From Streptomyces caniferus (lineage in GTDB: Bacteria; Actinomycetota; Actinomycetes; Streptomycetales; Streptomycetaceae): DNA of 64,000 nucleotides. Position numbers and translations under genes: made by a program. The stretch's first letter is position 1, and the number at the start of each line of letters is the position of its first letter. Shown here piece by piece: positions 53,484-61,765 of this stretch. The stretch lies in NCBI RefSeq assembly GCF_009811555.1, contig NZ_BLIN01000002.1, positions 1,116,001-1,180,000 on the forward strand, in the 5' to 3' direction. Under the pieces are notes generated by a model. The model ran no database searches. It was given only the letters and a program-made list of their open reading frames with translations, and had not been told where the DNA came from.

Positions 53484-55117
53484 GCACCGACTCCGCCGTC
53501 GCGGCCACGCGCCCGGCCGCCGCGCCGTCCCTGACCGGCGTCTTCGTACGGTTGAAGCTGACCCTGCTGCGCAACGGGCTGCGCCAGTCCACCGGCCGCA
53601 CGCTCGCCTACCTCGCGTCCGTCATCACCGGTCTGCTGTTCACCGCGGCCGTGGTGCTGGGGCTGATCGCGCTGCGCGGCATCGCGCACGCCGGCGCGCT
53701 GGTCGTGCTGCTCACCGGAATCCTCACCCTGGGCTGGGCGGTGCTGCCGCTGTTCTTCCCCACGGGCGACGAGACCCTCGACCCGACCCGGCTGGTCATG
53801 CTGCCGCTGCGGCCGCGGCCGCTGATCGTGTCGCTGCTGGTGGCCTCGCTCGTCGGCATCGGTCCCCTCGTCACGCTCGCGCTGGTCACCGGCTCGGTGA
53901 TCGCGGTCGCGGACGGCCCGGCCGCCGCGGCCGTGGGCGTGGTGGCGGTCGTCCTGGTGGTGCTGGTGTGCGTGTCGCTGGCGCGCGCGGTCGCCACCGC
54001 GTCGGTGCGGCTGCTGACCAGCCGCCGCGGCCGCGATCTCGCCGTGCTGAGCGGCCTGTTCATCGCCATCGGCGCCCAGGGCGTCAATATCGCCGCCCAG
54101 AAGCTGGGCCGGCCGGACGGCCTGTCCGTATTGGAGCCGGTGGGCACGGTGCTGCGCTGGGTGCCGCCGGCCTCGGCGGTCGGCGCCGTGGAGGACGCCG
54201 GACACGGGGCGTACGGGCGGGCGCTGGCCGGCCTGGCGCTGACGGCGCTGGCGCTGGTCCTGCTGCTGTGGTGGTGGCAGCGCACCCTCACCACCCTGAT
54301 GACGGCCCCGGACTCCTCGACCCTCCAGGCCGTGGAGAAGGACAGCGCGCGCGGGGCCGGCAAGGAGGAACGCGGGCTCGCGCGACTGCTGCCGGACGGG
54401 CGGACCGGCGCGGTCGTGCTCCGTACGCTGCGCTACGCATGGCGCGACCCCAAGTCGAAGATGGCATGGGCGACCGCGCTCGGCGTCGGCCTGCTGGTGC
54501 CGGTCGTCTCGGCCGCACAGGGCAACGGCAGCCTCTACACCTCGCTCTTCGCGTCCGGGCTGCTCGGGACGCAGATGTACAACCAGTTCGGGCAGGACAC
54601 CTCGGCGTTCTGGATGGTCGCCTCGACGATCGCCACCCCACGGGACGCCTACCAGGAGCTGCGGGCGCGTGCCTTGACGCTGGCGTCGGTGGCCGTCCCG
54701 TACGTCACTCTGGTCGTCGCCGGCACCGCCGCCGTCATCGGGCCGTGGTCGGACTTCGTGGAGGTGTACGGGCTCTCGCTGGCCGTGCTGGGTGCGCTGT
54801 TGGCGACCGGGGCGCTGTCGTCGGCGGTCTTCCCGTACTCGATCCCCTCGGAGGGCAACAAGAACGTCGCGCCGGGACAGGGCGCGATCGCCTGGTTCAG
54901 CCTCTTCGGCGGAGTGCTGGTGGGCGCCGTGCTGTGCTCGCCGCTGCTGGGCCTGACCATCTGGCTGCATGTCGCCGGTCTGCACCAACTGTTGTGGGTG
55001 CTGCTGCCGGTCGGTGCGGTCTACGGCCTGGGCGTAGCGGAGCTGGGACTACGGGTGGCGGCGCCCCGGGTGGCGCGGCGGCTGCCGGAGATCCTGGTGG
55101 CGGTCAGCAAGGGCTGA
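53480..55117 (+). CDS. ABC transporter permease
   Basis: This is a 545-residue membrane protein with about 12 hydrophobic helices, in two clusters separated by a cytoplasmic loop near residues 285-330. Segments include YLASVITGLLFTAAVVLGLIAL, LVVLLTGILTLGWAVLPLFF and LLGLTIWLHVAGLHQLLWVLLPVG. The ATG overlaps the ATPase stop. The large size is typical of ABC-2-like exporters of this genus. The cargo is unknown. Confidence 0.9.
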   Translation: MSTDSAVAATRPAAAPSLTGVFVRLKLTLLRNGLRQSTGRTLAYLASVITGLLFTAAVVLGLIALRGIAHAGALVVLLTGILTLGWAVLPLFFPTGDETLDPTRLVMLPLRPRPLIVSLLVASLVGIGPLVTLALVTGSVIAVADGPAAAAVGVVAVVLVVLVCVSLARAVATASVRLLTSRRGRDLAVLSGLFIAIGAQGVNIAAQKLGRPDGLSVLEPVGTVLRWVPPASAVGAVEDAGHGAYGRALAGLALTALALVLLLWWWQRTLTTLMTAPDSSTLQAVEKDSARGAGKEERGLARLLPDGRTGAVVLRTLRYAWRDPKSKMAWATALGVGLLVPVVSAAQGNGSLYTSLFASGLLGTQMYNQFGQDTSAFWMVASTIATPRDAYQELRARALTLASVAVPYVTLVVAGTAAVIGPWSDFVEVYGLSLAVLGALLATGALSSAVFPYSIPSEGNKNVAPGQGAIAWFSLFGGVLVGAVLCSPLLGLTIWLHVAGLHQLLWVLLPVGAVYGLGVAELGLRVAAPRVARRLPEILVAVSKG

Positions 55118-55310
55118 CGAGGCGGGCCGGGGGTTGCCGGGGGCGGGGCGGGCGCGGGCGGGCCCGCCCCGCCGTTGCGGGCGGACGGACCGGACCGGCC
55201 CGGCCGTTGCGGGCGGGCATGGACCCGCGACGGGCGCAAGCCCGCGACGAGCAGGCTCAACGAGCACCGGCCCACCAGGTGCCCGACGGCAGGTGGCAGT
55301 GGACGGGATC

Positions 55311-56225
55311 TCAGTTGATCATCGTGGCCGTCTGGAGGAAGGGTTCGATGGCGGCGCACCAGGCGTCGGGCTGCTCCCAGGGGAGGAGGTGGCCGGCGTC
55401 GGGGATTTCGGCGTAGGCGCCGCGCGGCAGCACCCGGACCATCTCCATGGCCTCGGCGCGGCCCAGTTCGGCGTCGAGGCCGCGGACGACGAGGGACGGG
55501 CACGACACCTGGGCGAGCTCTTCCCAATGGGCGTCATGGACCCAGGTCTCGCGGGCGGTGAGCATCTGCCGGCGGGAGAAGACGGGACGCCAGCCGTCGG
55601 AACGCTCGGCCATCACCTCGGCGAAGAACTCGCCTCGGGCGGGTCTGGGCCGCTCCAGGGTCGGGTCGTCCTCGCCGAACCACTTGCGGACATCCGCGAG
55701 GGTGGCGAACGGCAACGGCCATGACCGGAACCACTCGGTCCACTCGCGCTGCGAGGCCGCCCCGAGCGCCGAGGCCCGCATATCGCAGATGACCAGCGCA
55801 CTGACCAGATCCGGTCTTCGGGCCGCTAACTGCCACGCCGTCAGGGCGCCCATGGCATGCCCGACAAGGGCGACCGGGGCGAGGCCGAGCTGCTCGATGG
55901 CCGCGATGGCGTCATCGACATACGCCTCGCGGTCGTACGGCCCGTCAGCGGGCTTCTCACTGCGGCCGTGGCCCCGCTGGTCCAGCGCGACGGGGCGGTG
56001 GCGCGCGCTCAGACGGCGCGCGGTGGCCGCCCAGTGCGAGGCGCGGCCCATCAGGCCGTGGAGCAGCAGGACGCCCGGTCGCTGCTCGCTCTCCTCCAGC
56101 CCGCCTCCGATCTTGGGCGGGTCGGTGAATTCCCAGGCGGCGAGGCTTACGCCGCCGATCCCTGTGACATCGATGCGCTGCACCATGTGCCCTGGCACCC
56201 CCAATCGTCCCTTGAGCAGCTCCAC
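55311..56225 (-). CDS. Alpha/beta hydrolase fold protein lacking the nucleophile serine, with a TTA codon
   Basis: This is a ~304-residue protein of the alpha/beta hydrolase superfamily: GVLLLHGLMGRASHWA (oxyanion), ALDQRGHGRSEKP, an acid around VVRGLDAELG, and the base His in PDAGHLLPWEQP. The elbow that should be G-x-S-x-G reads VGHAMGA, with Ala for the nucleophile. Residue 133 is encoded by TTA (55827-55829). It may be a non-hydrolytic or cofactor-independent member, or a dead enzyme. The GTG at 56225 follows AGGGG; an ATG at 56186 is possible. A palindrome lies just upstream (56279). Confidence 0.85.
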   Translation of the reverse strand: MELLKGRLGVPGHMVQRIDVTGIGGVSLAAWEFTDPPKIGGGLEESEQRPGVLLLHGLMGRASHWAATARRLSARHRPVALDQRGHGRSEKPADGPYDREAYVDDAIAAIEQLGLAPVALVGHAMGALTAWQLAARRPDLVSALVICDMRASALGAASQREWTEWFRSWPLPFATLADVRKWFGEDDPTLERPRPARGEFFAEVMAERSDGWRPVFSRRQMLTARETWVHDAHWEELAQVSCPSLVVRGLDAELGRAEAMEMVRVLPRGAYAEIPDAGHLLPWEQPDAWCAAIEPFLQTATMIN

Positions 56226-56229
56226 ACTA

Positions 56230-56292
56230 TCGAACCCCTATTCGAACGCGCCGCTCCGGCGCGCAATACCCCTCGTTCGAGTGACGTCACTC
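56230..56292 (-). promoter_or_regulatory. Two palindromes upstream of the alpha/beta hydrolase gene
   Basis: TCGAA-n6-TTCGA (56230-56245) overlaps the translation-start region. GAGTGACGTCACTC (56279-56292) is a perfect 14-bp palindrome ~55 bases before the start, extendable with mismatches. One or both may be regulator sites. Confidence 0.5.
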
Positions 56293-56681
56293 AAGGATTG
56301 GCCGCGCCCGCCACGGGGAGACATCTGCCGGGAGGCGGGCCCTACCGGGAAGGGGGCCCGTGGGGGAAGACCCTGGGAGCTCGGGGCTCCGGGTCTTGGG
56401 TGGGGGACATGGGGAGGCAGGGCCCCGGCTGCTCGCAGCGCCGGGGCCCTGACCGTCTCCGTACGACGTGGATGCATCCGAGCCCCCTCCCGGCCAGGAC
56501 AGGCCGATGCGTGGCCAAGCGTCAGCGTGACACGGGACCGGCCGTATCGCACGGATTCGCACAAGTCCGTTCAACCGGAAAGAACTTGCCGAGCCCGCCG
56601 AGCAGCGCATCGGCGCAGCTCAACGGGCTCGGGGGGAGGGTTCGGGCGGAAGTGCGGAAAAGAAAGAGGCTGAAACTGCTT

Positions 56682-57374
56682 TCAGCGCTTGGCGACAAAC
56701 ACGTGTGAGGCGATCTCGGAGTCCAGCTCGGCGGCCTCGCCGCTGCTGCCGACCAGCACCCCGGCCGGCGACTCCGTCACGCTCACCACCGCGCCCGGCT
56801 GCACGCCGGCCCGCCGGAGGGTGTACATCAGCTGGGCGTCCGCCTGGATCGGCTCGCCGATCCGGCGCACCACGGCCGTCTTGCCGTCGGCCCCGGCGTC
56901 CAGATCCATCAGGCTCACCATGCCGGCGTCCAGGAACGGGTCGCCCCCGGCCTTCTCGCCGAGCTCTTCCAGTCCCGGGATGGGGTTGCCGTACGGCGAC
57001 TCCGTCGGATGCCGCAGCAGCTCCACGACGCGGCGCTCGACCGCCTCGCTCATCACGTGCTCCCAGCGGCACGCCTCGGCGTGCACCTGCTCCCATTCGA
57101 GCCCGATGACGTCGACGAGCAGGCACTCGGCGAGGCGGTGCTTGCGCATCACCCGCGTCGCCAGCCGCCGGCCCTCTTCCGTCAGCTCCAGATGCCGGTC
57201 GCCCGCGACCGACAGCAGCCCGTCTCGCTCCATGCGCGCCACCGTCTGGCTCACCGTCGGGCCGCTCTGTTCGAGCCGCTCCGCGATGCGGGCGCGCATG
57301 GGCACCACACCCTCCTCTTCCAGCTCGAGGATGGTGCGGAGATACATCTCCGTGGTGTCGATCAGTCCGGACAT
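56682..57374 (-). CDS. dmdR1: Iron-dependent DtxR-family regulator
   Basis: This is a 230-residue regulator. The N-terminal winged helix is IDTTEMYLRTILELEEEGVVPMRARIAERLEQSGPTVSQTVARMERDGLL. The metal-binding/dimerisation domain has HRLAECLLVDVIGLEWEQVHAEACRWEHVMSEAVERRVV with the Cys, His and Glu ligands. The C-terminal SH3-like domain spans about 145-228. The sequence matches the S. coelicolor DmdR1/DesR type, the main Fe2+-dependent repressor of siderophore genes. The ATG follows AGGGGC. Its other strand carries an open frame over its whole length (56689-57420), as reported for dmdR1/adm. Confidence 0.93.
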   Translation of the reverse strand: MSGLIDTTEMYLRTILELEEEGVVPMRARIAERLEQSGPTVSQTVARMERDGLLSVAGDRHLELTEEGRRLATRVMRKHRLAECLLVDVIGLEWEQVHAEACRWEHVMSEAVERRVVELLRHPTESPYGNPIPGLEELGEKAGGDPFLDAGMVSLMDLDAGADGKTAVVRRIGEPIQADAQLMYTLRRAGVQPGAVVSVTESPAGVLVGSSGEAAELDSEIASHVFVAKR

Positions 57375-57420
57375 GCGTGCCCCTAGATGTGTGGTGCGGT
57401 GGCCCTGGACTCAATTCTGA
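56689..57420 (+). other. Full-length antisense open frame over dmdR1 (adm-like)
   Basis: The plus strand is open for 243 codons exactly opposite dmdR1. In S. coelicolor an antiparallel gene (adm) on the other strand of dmdR1 has been reported to affect siderophore and antibiotic production. Antisense frames stay open in GC-rich genes by codon bias alone, and the predicted product here is Ser/Arg/Thr-rich with low complexity. I therefore list it as a frame, not as a proven gene. Confidence 0.3.
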
Positions 57421-57520
57421 CGCATCCCACCGACAACGGAGCCGCCTCGTCCGTCCGCGCGACCCTCACGGCCGTATTGACAGGGCACTGGTCCAGACCG
57501 CAACGTGATCCGCGCCACTG

Positions 57521-57570
57521 ATCAGATACGACGAGATACGGCGAGATGCGACGTGATCCGACGAGAGGGG
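57521..57570 (+). repeat. Five 10-bp repeats upstream of the SIS-domain gene
   Basis: The decamers ATCAGATACG, ACGAGATACG, GCGAGATGCG, ACGTGATCCG and ACGAGAGGGG stand in exact 10-bp register just before the start at 57580. Consensus: ACGAGATACG. The period equals a DNA helical turn, so all copies face one side of the helix. The last unit contains the ribosome binding site. Confidence 0.7.
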
Positions 57571-57579
57571 CCCGCGTCC

Positions 57580-58347
57580 ATGGCTGAGAGCGACCGGAGC
57601 GACCGGCTGGCCGGGGAGTACTTCGACGCCGCGATCGATCTGCTGCGACAGGTCCGCGACGAAGAGGGCGACCGGATCACCGCGGCCGGGCGGCTGATCG
57701 CGGACACCGTCGCGGCGGGCGGCCGGGTCTTCTCCTTCGGCGCCGGGCACTCCTCGCTCCCCGCCCAGGACACGGTCTACCGTGCGGGCGGCCTGGCGAT
57801 CATGAATCTGCTGTCCGTCCCGGGCGTGGTCGGCGTGGACGTACGGCCCGCGACCCTCGGCAGCGCCCTGGAGCGGGTCGACGGGCTGGCCGGGGCCGTC
57901 CTGGACACCAGCCCGCTGGAGGCGGGCGATGTGCTGGTGATCATCTCGCTCTCCGGGCGGAACTCGCTGCCCGTCGAGATGGCGATGAACGCCCGGGCCC
58001 TCGGCATCAAGGTCATCGGGGTGACGTCGGTGGCCTATGCGGACGCGACCACGTCCCGGCACGCCTCCGGCGGCTTCCTCAAGGACCACTGCGACCTGGT
58101 GCTGGACAGCCGGATCCCGGTCGGCGACGCCGAGTTGACGATGCCGGGCATCGACGCGCCGTTCGCCCCCGCCTCGACGGTCGTCACCAGCACGATCATG
58201 CAGGCCGTAGTGGCGACGGCCGCGGGCGCCCTTGCCGAGCGGGGCATCGACCCGCCGCTGCTGCGCTCCGGGAACGTCGACGGCGGGCACGACTGGAACG
58301 CCCGCGTGATGAGCGAGTACGCGGACCGGATCTTCTACCGGCAGTGA
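57580..58347 (+). CDS. SIS-domain protein of the UPF0309 family
   Basis: This is a 255-residue protein. Sugar-isomerase features are FSFGAGHSSLPAQDTVYRAGG (phosphosugar loop), VLVIISLSGRNSLPVEMAMNARA (SIS core with Ser) and HDWNARVMSEYADRIFY at the end. It belongs to the UPF0309 group, whose best-known member to me is SCO4393. The natural substrate has not been established; ketose/aldose phosphate handling is expected. The ATG at 57580 follows GAGAGGGG, in the last decamer repeat. It is divergent from dmdR1. Confidence 0.92.
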   Translation: MAESDRSDRLAGEYFDAAIDLLRQVRDEEGDRITAAGRLIADTVAAGGRVFSFGAGHSSLPAQDTVYRAGGLAIMNLLSVPGVVGVDVRPATLGSALERVDGLAGAVLDTSPLEAGDVLVIISLSGRNSLPVEMAMNARALGIKVIGVTSVAYADATTSRHASGGFLKDHCDLVLDSRIPVGDAELTMPGIDAPFAPASTVVTSTIMQAVVATAAGALAERGIDPPLLRSGNVDGGHDWNARVMSEYADRIFYRQ

Positions 58348-58413
58348 TCGAGCGGCCGGGCGAGAGCGACGGCGCGGCCCGGAGCGACCGCCCGTCCCGG
58401 AGCGAACGCCCGC

Positions 58414-58467
58414 CTCAGAGCAGCGGTACATCTCAGGGCAGCGGTGCGCCTCAGGGCAGCGGTGCTT
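58414..58467. repeat. Three 18-bp tandem repeats between SIS and PAS genes
   Basis: CTCAGAGCAGCGGTACAT, CTCAGGGCAGCGGTGCGC and CTCAGGGCAGCGGTGCTT follow each other exactly (58414-58467). A partial fourth copy enters the stop codon of the PAS gene. Non-coding; possibly a transcript-end element. Confidence 0.8.
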
Positions 58468-58468
58468 C

Positions 58469-60193
58469 TCAGAGGGACGCCGCGCCCGCGAGGTCGAGGG
58501 CGGTGGCGATCCGGGCCGCGACCTCTTCGGCGTAGTCCGCGTCCGCGCGGTCGAAGGGGCGGCGCGCGGGTGCCCGCAGAAACGTTGCGACGCCGAGCGT
58601 GCGGCCCCGGCTGCGCAGCACCACACACAGGCCGTGGACGGTGCCGTCCGGCCAGTTGCGGGCCGCCGCCCAGCCCTCGGGCGAGGCCGGCCCGGCGCTC
58701 GTACGCACCGAGCCGCGCCGCTCGTACGCCTGGAACGCGGGGTGCCCCGGCACGTACGGCGTGGGGATACCGGTCGCCGGCAGCGTCTTCGAGGGCCCCG
58801 GCGACCCGGCCGGGGAGGCCAACGCCCGCACCAGCCGGGGCGCGCCGCGCCGCGGGCGCCGACCCGCATCCACGCGGGTGACGGCGGCCGCCGGGGAGCC
58901 GGCCGACGGGAAACCGGAGGGCGGGGAGCCGGCCGGCAGGGAGCCGTCGGACGCGTCGGAGCCGTCGGAGCCGTCGGAGGTACCGGAGCCGTCGGCCGCT
59001 TCGTCCGCCGCCCCGCCCTCCCCTCCGGCACCGGCACCAGCACCAGCACCGGCGCCGCCTGCGTCGTCGGCCTCCCCGGCGCCCTGTGCATCGCCGTATC
59101 CGGCCGCTCCGTATTCGGCATCGCCGTACGTGTCCTCGTACGCGTGGCCGTACGTATCGCCGTATGCGTCGTCGAAGGCATCGCTCTCGGCGACCGCGCC
59201 GTACGGCTTCGGTGCGGGGGTCATGGCGAGGTCGACCAGGCCGTGGTCGGCGAAGCCCGCCAGGGCGAAGTCGAGGTGGACGGCGGCGGCCTCGGCGGGG
59301 TCGGGGCAGTCGGCGGCCGCCCGGCCGGCCCGGTGGAGCTGATGGGCGCGGAAGCGCAGCAGGGAGCTGTCCTGCTCGGCGCGCTTGGTGTCCGTGACGT
59401 CCTGGAAGAGCCAGGCCACGCCCAGCGGCACCGGCTCCTCCGCCAGCGGGGAGGCCAGCCGGACGAAGCCGCTGCGCCAGCACCGGCGCGGCAGCTCGGC
59501 CTCCTCGGAGCGCAGCGTCACCCACAGCTCGGCCACGGCCGGCGGTGCGCCCTCGGCGAGGACGTGCTGCAGGGCGCACTCCACCTCCTCGACGCCCTGG
59601 GCCAGCAGCTCGCCCAGGGGGCGACCGAGCAGGGCGGTGCGTCCGACGCCCAGGGCGCGGGCGGCATGCGCGTTGACGACGGCGGGCCGCAGATCGGCGT
59701 CTATCAGCACCACGCCCCACGACGCGTCCTCGAACAGGGCCTCGCTGAGTGCGATGGACCGTTCGAGATCCAACTGGGTGTGCACCTCGCTGAAGGCGCA
59801 GTACACCCCCGCGACCCGGCCGCCGGGACCGCGGACCGCGGAGGCCTGGGTGCGGACCAGAACGCGGTGGCCGTCCTTGGTCAGCAGGGCGAACTCCTGC
59901 ACCTGGCGGCCCGGGGAACGCATGGCGGCCGCGAGTGCGGCGTCGATTTCGTCGGCGTCCTCCTTGCGGACCGCCCAGCCGGCCAGGCCCGTACGGCCGA
60001 CGGCTTCGGTGGTGGTCCAGCCCAGGATGCGTTCGGCTTCGTGGTTCCAGTGGGTGACGGTGCCGTCCGCGGCGAAGGCGACCAGGGCGGCGTCCATGCC
60101 GTCCAGGAGCGCGGCGAGCAGACCGGAGTCATCGGTCTCGTCGGCGGAGCAGCGCGCCGCCGACGAGGCAGAAGAAGCTGACGAAGCAGTCAC
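58469..60193 (-). CDS. Cytoplasmic multi-PAS domain protein with GAF-like end
   Basis: This is a ~574-residue protein. A first PAS domain (about 20-125: ALLDGMDAALVAFAADGTVTHWNHEAERILGWTTTEAVGR) and a second (about 150-270: SEALFEDASWGVVLIDADLRPAVVNAHAARALGVGRTALLG) are clear. A Tyr/Gly/Asp/Ala low-complexity insertion (about 325-415) comes next, then a GAF-like C-terminus (RNWPDGTVHGLCVVLRSRGRTLGVATFLR). No kinase, phosphatase or DNA-binding domain follows. The GTG at 60193 is favoured by AAGGGG at a proper distance. Role: a sensory platform of unknown output. Confidence 0.85.
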   Translation of the reverse strand: MTASSASSASSAARCSADETDDSGLLAALLDGMDAALVAFAADGTVTHWNHEAERILGWTTTEAVGRTGLAGWAVRKEDADEIDAALAAAMRSPGRQVQEFALLTKDGHRVLVRTQASAVRGPGGRVAGVYCAFSEVHTQLDLERSIALSEALFEDASWGVVLIDADLRPAVVNAHAARALGVGRTALLGRPLGELLAQGVEEVECALQHVLAEGAPPAVAELWVTLRSEEAELPRRCWRSGFVRLASPLAEEPVPLGVAWLFQDVTDTKRAEQDSSLLRFRAHQLHRAGRAAADCPDPAEAAAVHLDFALAGFADHGLVDLAMTPAPKPYGAVAESDAFDDAYGDTYGHAYEDTYGDAEYGAAGYGDAQGAGEADDAGGAGAGAGAGAGGEGGAADEAADGSGTSDGSDGSDASDGSLPAGSPPSGFPSAGSPAAAVTRVDAGRRPRRGAPRLVRALASPAGSPGPSKTLPATGIPTPYVPGHPAFQAYERRGSVRTSAGPASPEGWAAARNWPDGTVHGLCVVLRSRGRTLGVATFLRAPARRPFDRADADYAEEVAARIATALDLAGAASL

Positions 60194-60302
60194 TGGCACC
60201 CCTTACGAACGCGGCCGCACGTGCTCCACCTGGGAACATTCAACTGGAACGTGACACACCACACAGCCGATTCGCGGAAATCGTTGCGCATGGGAAATTC
60301 CC

Positions 60303-60331
60303 TTGAATGCGGCCGCACAGGTTCCTAGTCT
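60303..60331 (+). promoter_or_regulatory. HrdB-type promoter for an intergenic transcript
   Basis: TTGAAT (60303-60308) and TAGTCT (60326-60331) are separated by exactly 17 bases, the best match to the major vegetative promoter pattern that I see in the window. The transcript should start near 60340 and run rightward, away from the PAS gene and towards the end of pdxH. Confidence 0.7.
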
Positions 60332-60364
60332 GTGGAGCACACGAGAAGGGAGGTGGTTCGGCAG

Positions 60365-60403
60365 ATGATTTCGCACCGGACGCGTGAGGTGGCTGCGGGC
60401 TAG
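60365..60403 (+). CDS. 12-residue micro-ORF (MISHRTREVAAG)
   Basis: ATG at 60365 has the ribosome binding site GGGAGGTGG at good spacing, about 20 bases after the predicted transcription start. The peptide MISHRTREVAAG is too short for a family match. It may be a regulatory leader peptide whose translation controls the RNA structure at 60485. Confidence 0.45.
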   Translation: MISHRTREVAAG

Positions 60404-60484
60404 CGGCCCGTCGCTTCACCCGAAGTGCAGCGCCGGACCAGCGCATTCTGCAGATGCGCAGCCGGCCAATCCCAAGCAGTCACC

Positions 60485-60557
60485 CGACCCGCGGGCTGCC
60501 GGTTCGTCCGACCGGCCCTCTGCGCCACCGAGCGCGGAGGAAACAGCCCGCGGGTCG
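60485..60557 (+). ncRNA. Three-way-junction RNA structure
   Basis: CGACCCGCGGGCTG (60485-60498) pairs over 14 bases without mismatch with CAGCCCGCGGGTCG (60544-60557). Inside lie two hairpins: CCGGT/ACCGG (60499-60503 with 60511-60515) and CCTCTGCGC/GCGCGGAGG (60517-60525 with 60532-60540, one G-U). Three unpaired A residues close the junction. It lies downstream of the promoter at 60303 and the micro-ORF. I do not recognise an Rfam family. On the minus strand it could also be the pdxH terminator. Confidence 0.5.
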
Positions 60558-60668
60558 TCTGCGTCTTCCGCCCGTCGCCCGCATGATCTGCTTCTGCACA
60601 CGACGGGCAGCCGTCGCGGCCGGGCGAGAGCCGCTGCGCGGTGCCGTTTCCAGGTGCCGGGCCCGCCG

Positions 60669-61358
60669 TCAGGGCGCCAGGCGCTCCACCCGCCAGGACC
60701 CGTCCTCGCGCACGTACCGCAGCCGGTCGTGCAGCCGGTTGAGCCGGCCCTGCCAGAATTCGATCGTCTCGGCGGCGATCCGGTAGCCGCCCCAGTGCGG
60801 CGGCGCCGGCACCTGCTCGCCCTCCGGGTAGCGGGCCGCCAATTCCTCGTAGGCCTGCTCCAGTTCGTCGCGCGAGGCGACCGGGGCGGACTGGTCGCTG
60901 GCCCAGGCGCCGAGCTGGGAGCCGTGCGGGCGGGTGCGGAAGTAGGCCGCGGTCTCGTCCCGGCCGATGCGTTCCGCGGTGCCGTTCACCACGACCTGAC
61001 GGGCGAGCGGGTGCCACGGGAAGAGCAGCGAGACGGCCGGATTTTCGGCCAGTTCACGACCCTTCCGGCTGTTGTAGTTGGTGAAGAACACGAAGCCGCG
61101 GTCGTCGAACGCCTTGAGGAGCACGGTCCGCGAGCTCGGCCGGCCGGCGGCGTCCGCGGTGGAGACGACCATCGCGTTCGGCTCGTGCAGACCAGCCACG
61201 GTCGCGTCCTTGAACCAGCGCGCGAACTGGTCGTACGGGCCGGCGGCGAGGTCGGACTCGACGAGTCCCTCGGCGCGGTAGTGCGCACGCATGGAGGAGG
61301 GATCGGGGTTCTCGGCATGAGGCGCGTCGACGGGGTGCACGGGCTCATCTTGCAACAT
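60669..61358 (-). CDS. pdxH: Pyridoxamine 5'-phosphate oxidase
   Basis: This 229-residue FMN enzyme oxidises PNP/PMP to pyridoxal 5'-phosphate. Signatures are [52 protein letters not shown] (FMN), the Lys/Arg-rich [22 protein letters not shown], and the C-terminal WRVERLAP with RLHDRLRY. The ATG at 61358 begins MLQDEP. The frame stays open upstream without a better start. The length fits the family. Confidence 0.96.
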   Translation of the reverse strand: MLQDEPVHPVDAPHAENPDPSSMRAHYRAEGLVESDLAAGPYDQFARWFKDATVAGLHEPNAMVVSTADAAGRPSSRTVLLKAFDDRGFVFFTNYNSRKGRELAENPAVSLLFPWHPLARQVVVNGTAERIGRDETAAYFRTRPHGSQLGAWASDQSAPVASRDELEQAYEELAARYPEGEQVPAPPHWGGYRIAAETIEFWQGRLNRLHDRLRYVREDGSWRVERLAP

Positions 61359-61765
61359 CCGGTCCCGCGCGGTCAGCCGGGAGGGGCGGAAGTCTGCCCC
61401 TCGTCGACCTGCCGTAACCCTCCCGTCGGCAGATCGACCATTGTGCGGAGTCTCACCCCTCCGCGCAGGTGAGGGACCCGCCAAAATGAGGAGGCGGACC
61501 ACTGTGGCCTCCGGACAGGGAGAGCTATCGTGTCCGTCCGGCCTCAACGACGCACCACACGGGCCTGCCCGCGGTCCGACCCACCGCGGACAAGACCGTC
61601 GCGTGACCCACGCCCTGGCGGGGCATCACCGGCGTGACCGGTACGGACCGCGAGCTGCCCGGCGCAGCCGCGTAACCGCACCGGTAGCGCACCGCACACC
61701 TAGGACTCGACCGCACGGCAGCCGGTCACGGACCGTTTGCCGTCCCCATCTTGAGGAGCTGCCTG
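61359..61765. other. Divergent region between pdxH and citrate synthase
   Basis: This 407-bp region contains promoters for both genes. An AT-richer patch with TTGTGCGGAGTCTC occurs near 61441. No structured element was recognised with confidence, and no gene. Confidence 0.45.

Noticed and set aside
56689..57420. Annotating the antisense frame over dmdR1 as a certain gene
   Set aside because: Open antisense frames are common at this GC content. It is kept only as a candidate.
60485..60557. tRNA or tmRNA identity for the three-way junction
   Set aside because: There is no acceptor stem with CCA, no anticodon loop and no T-loop consensus at the right place.
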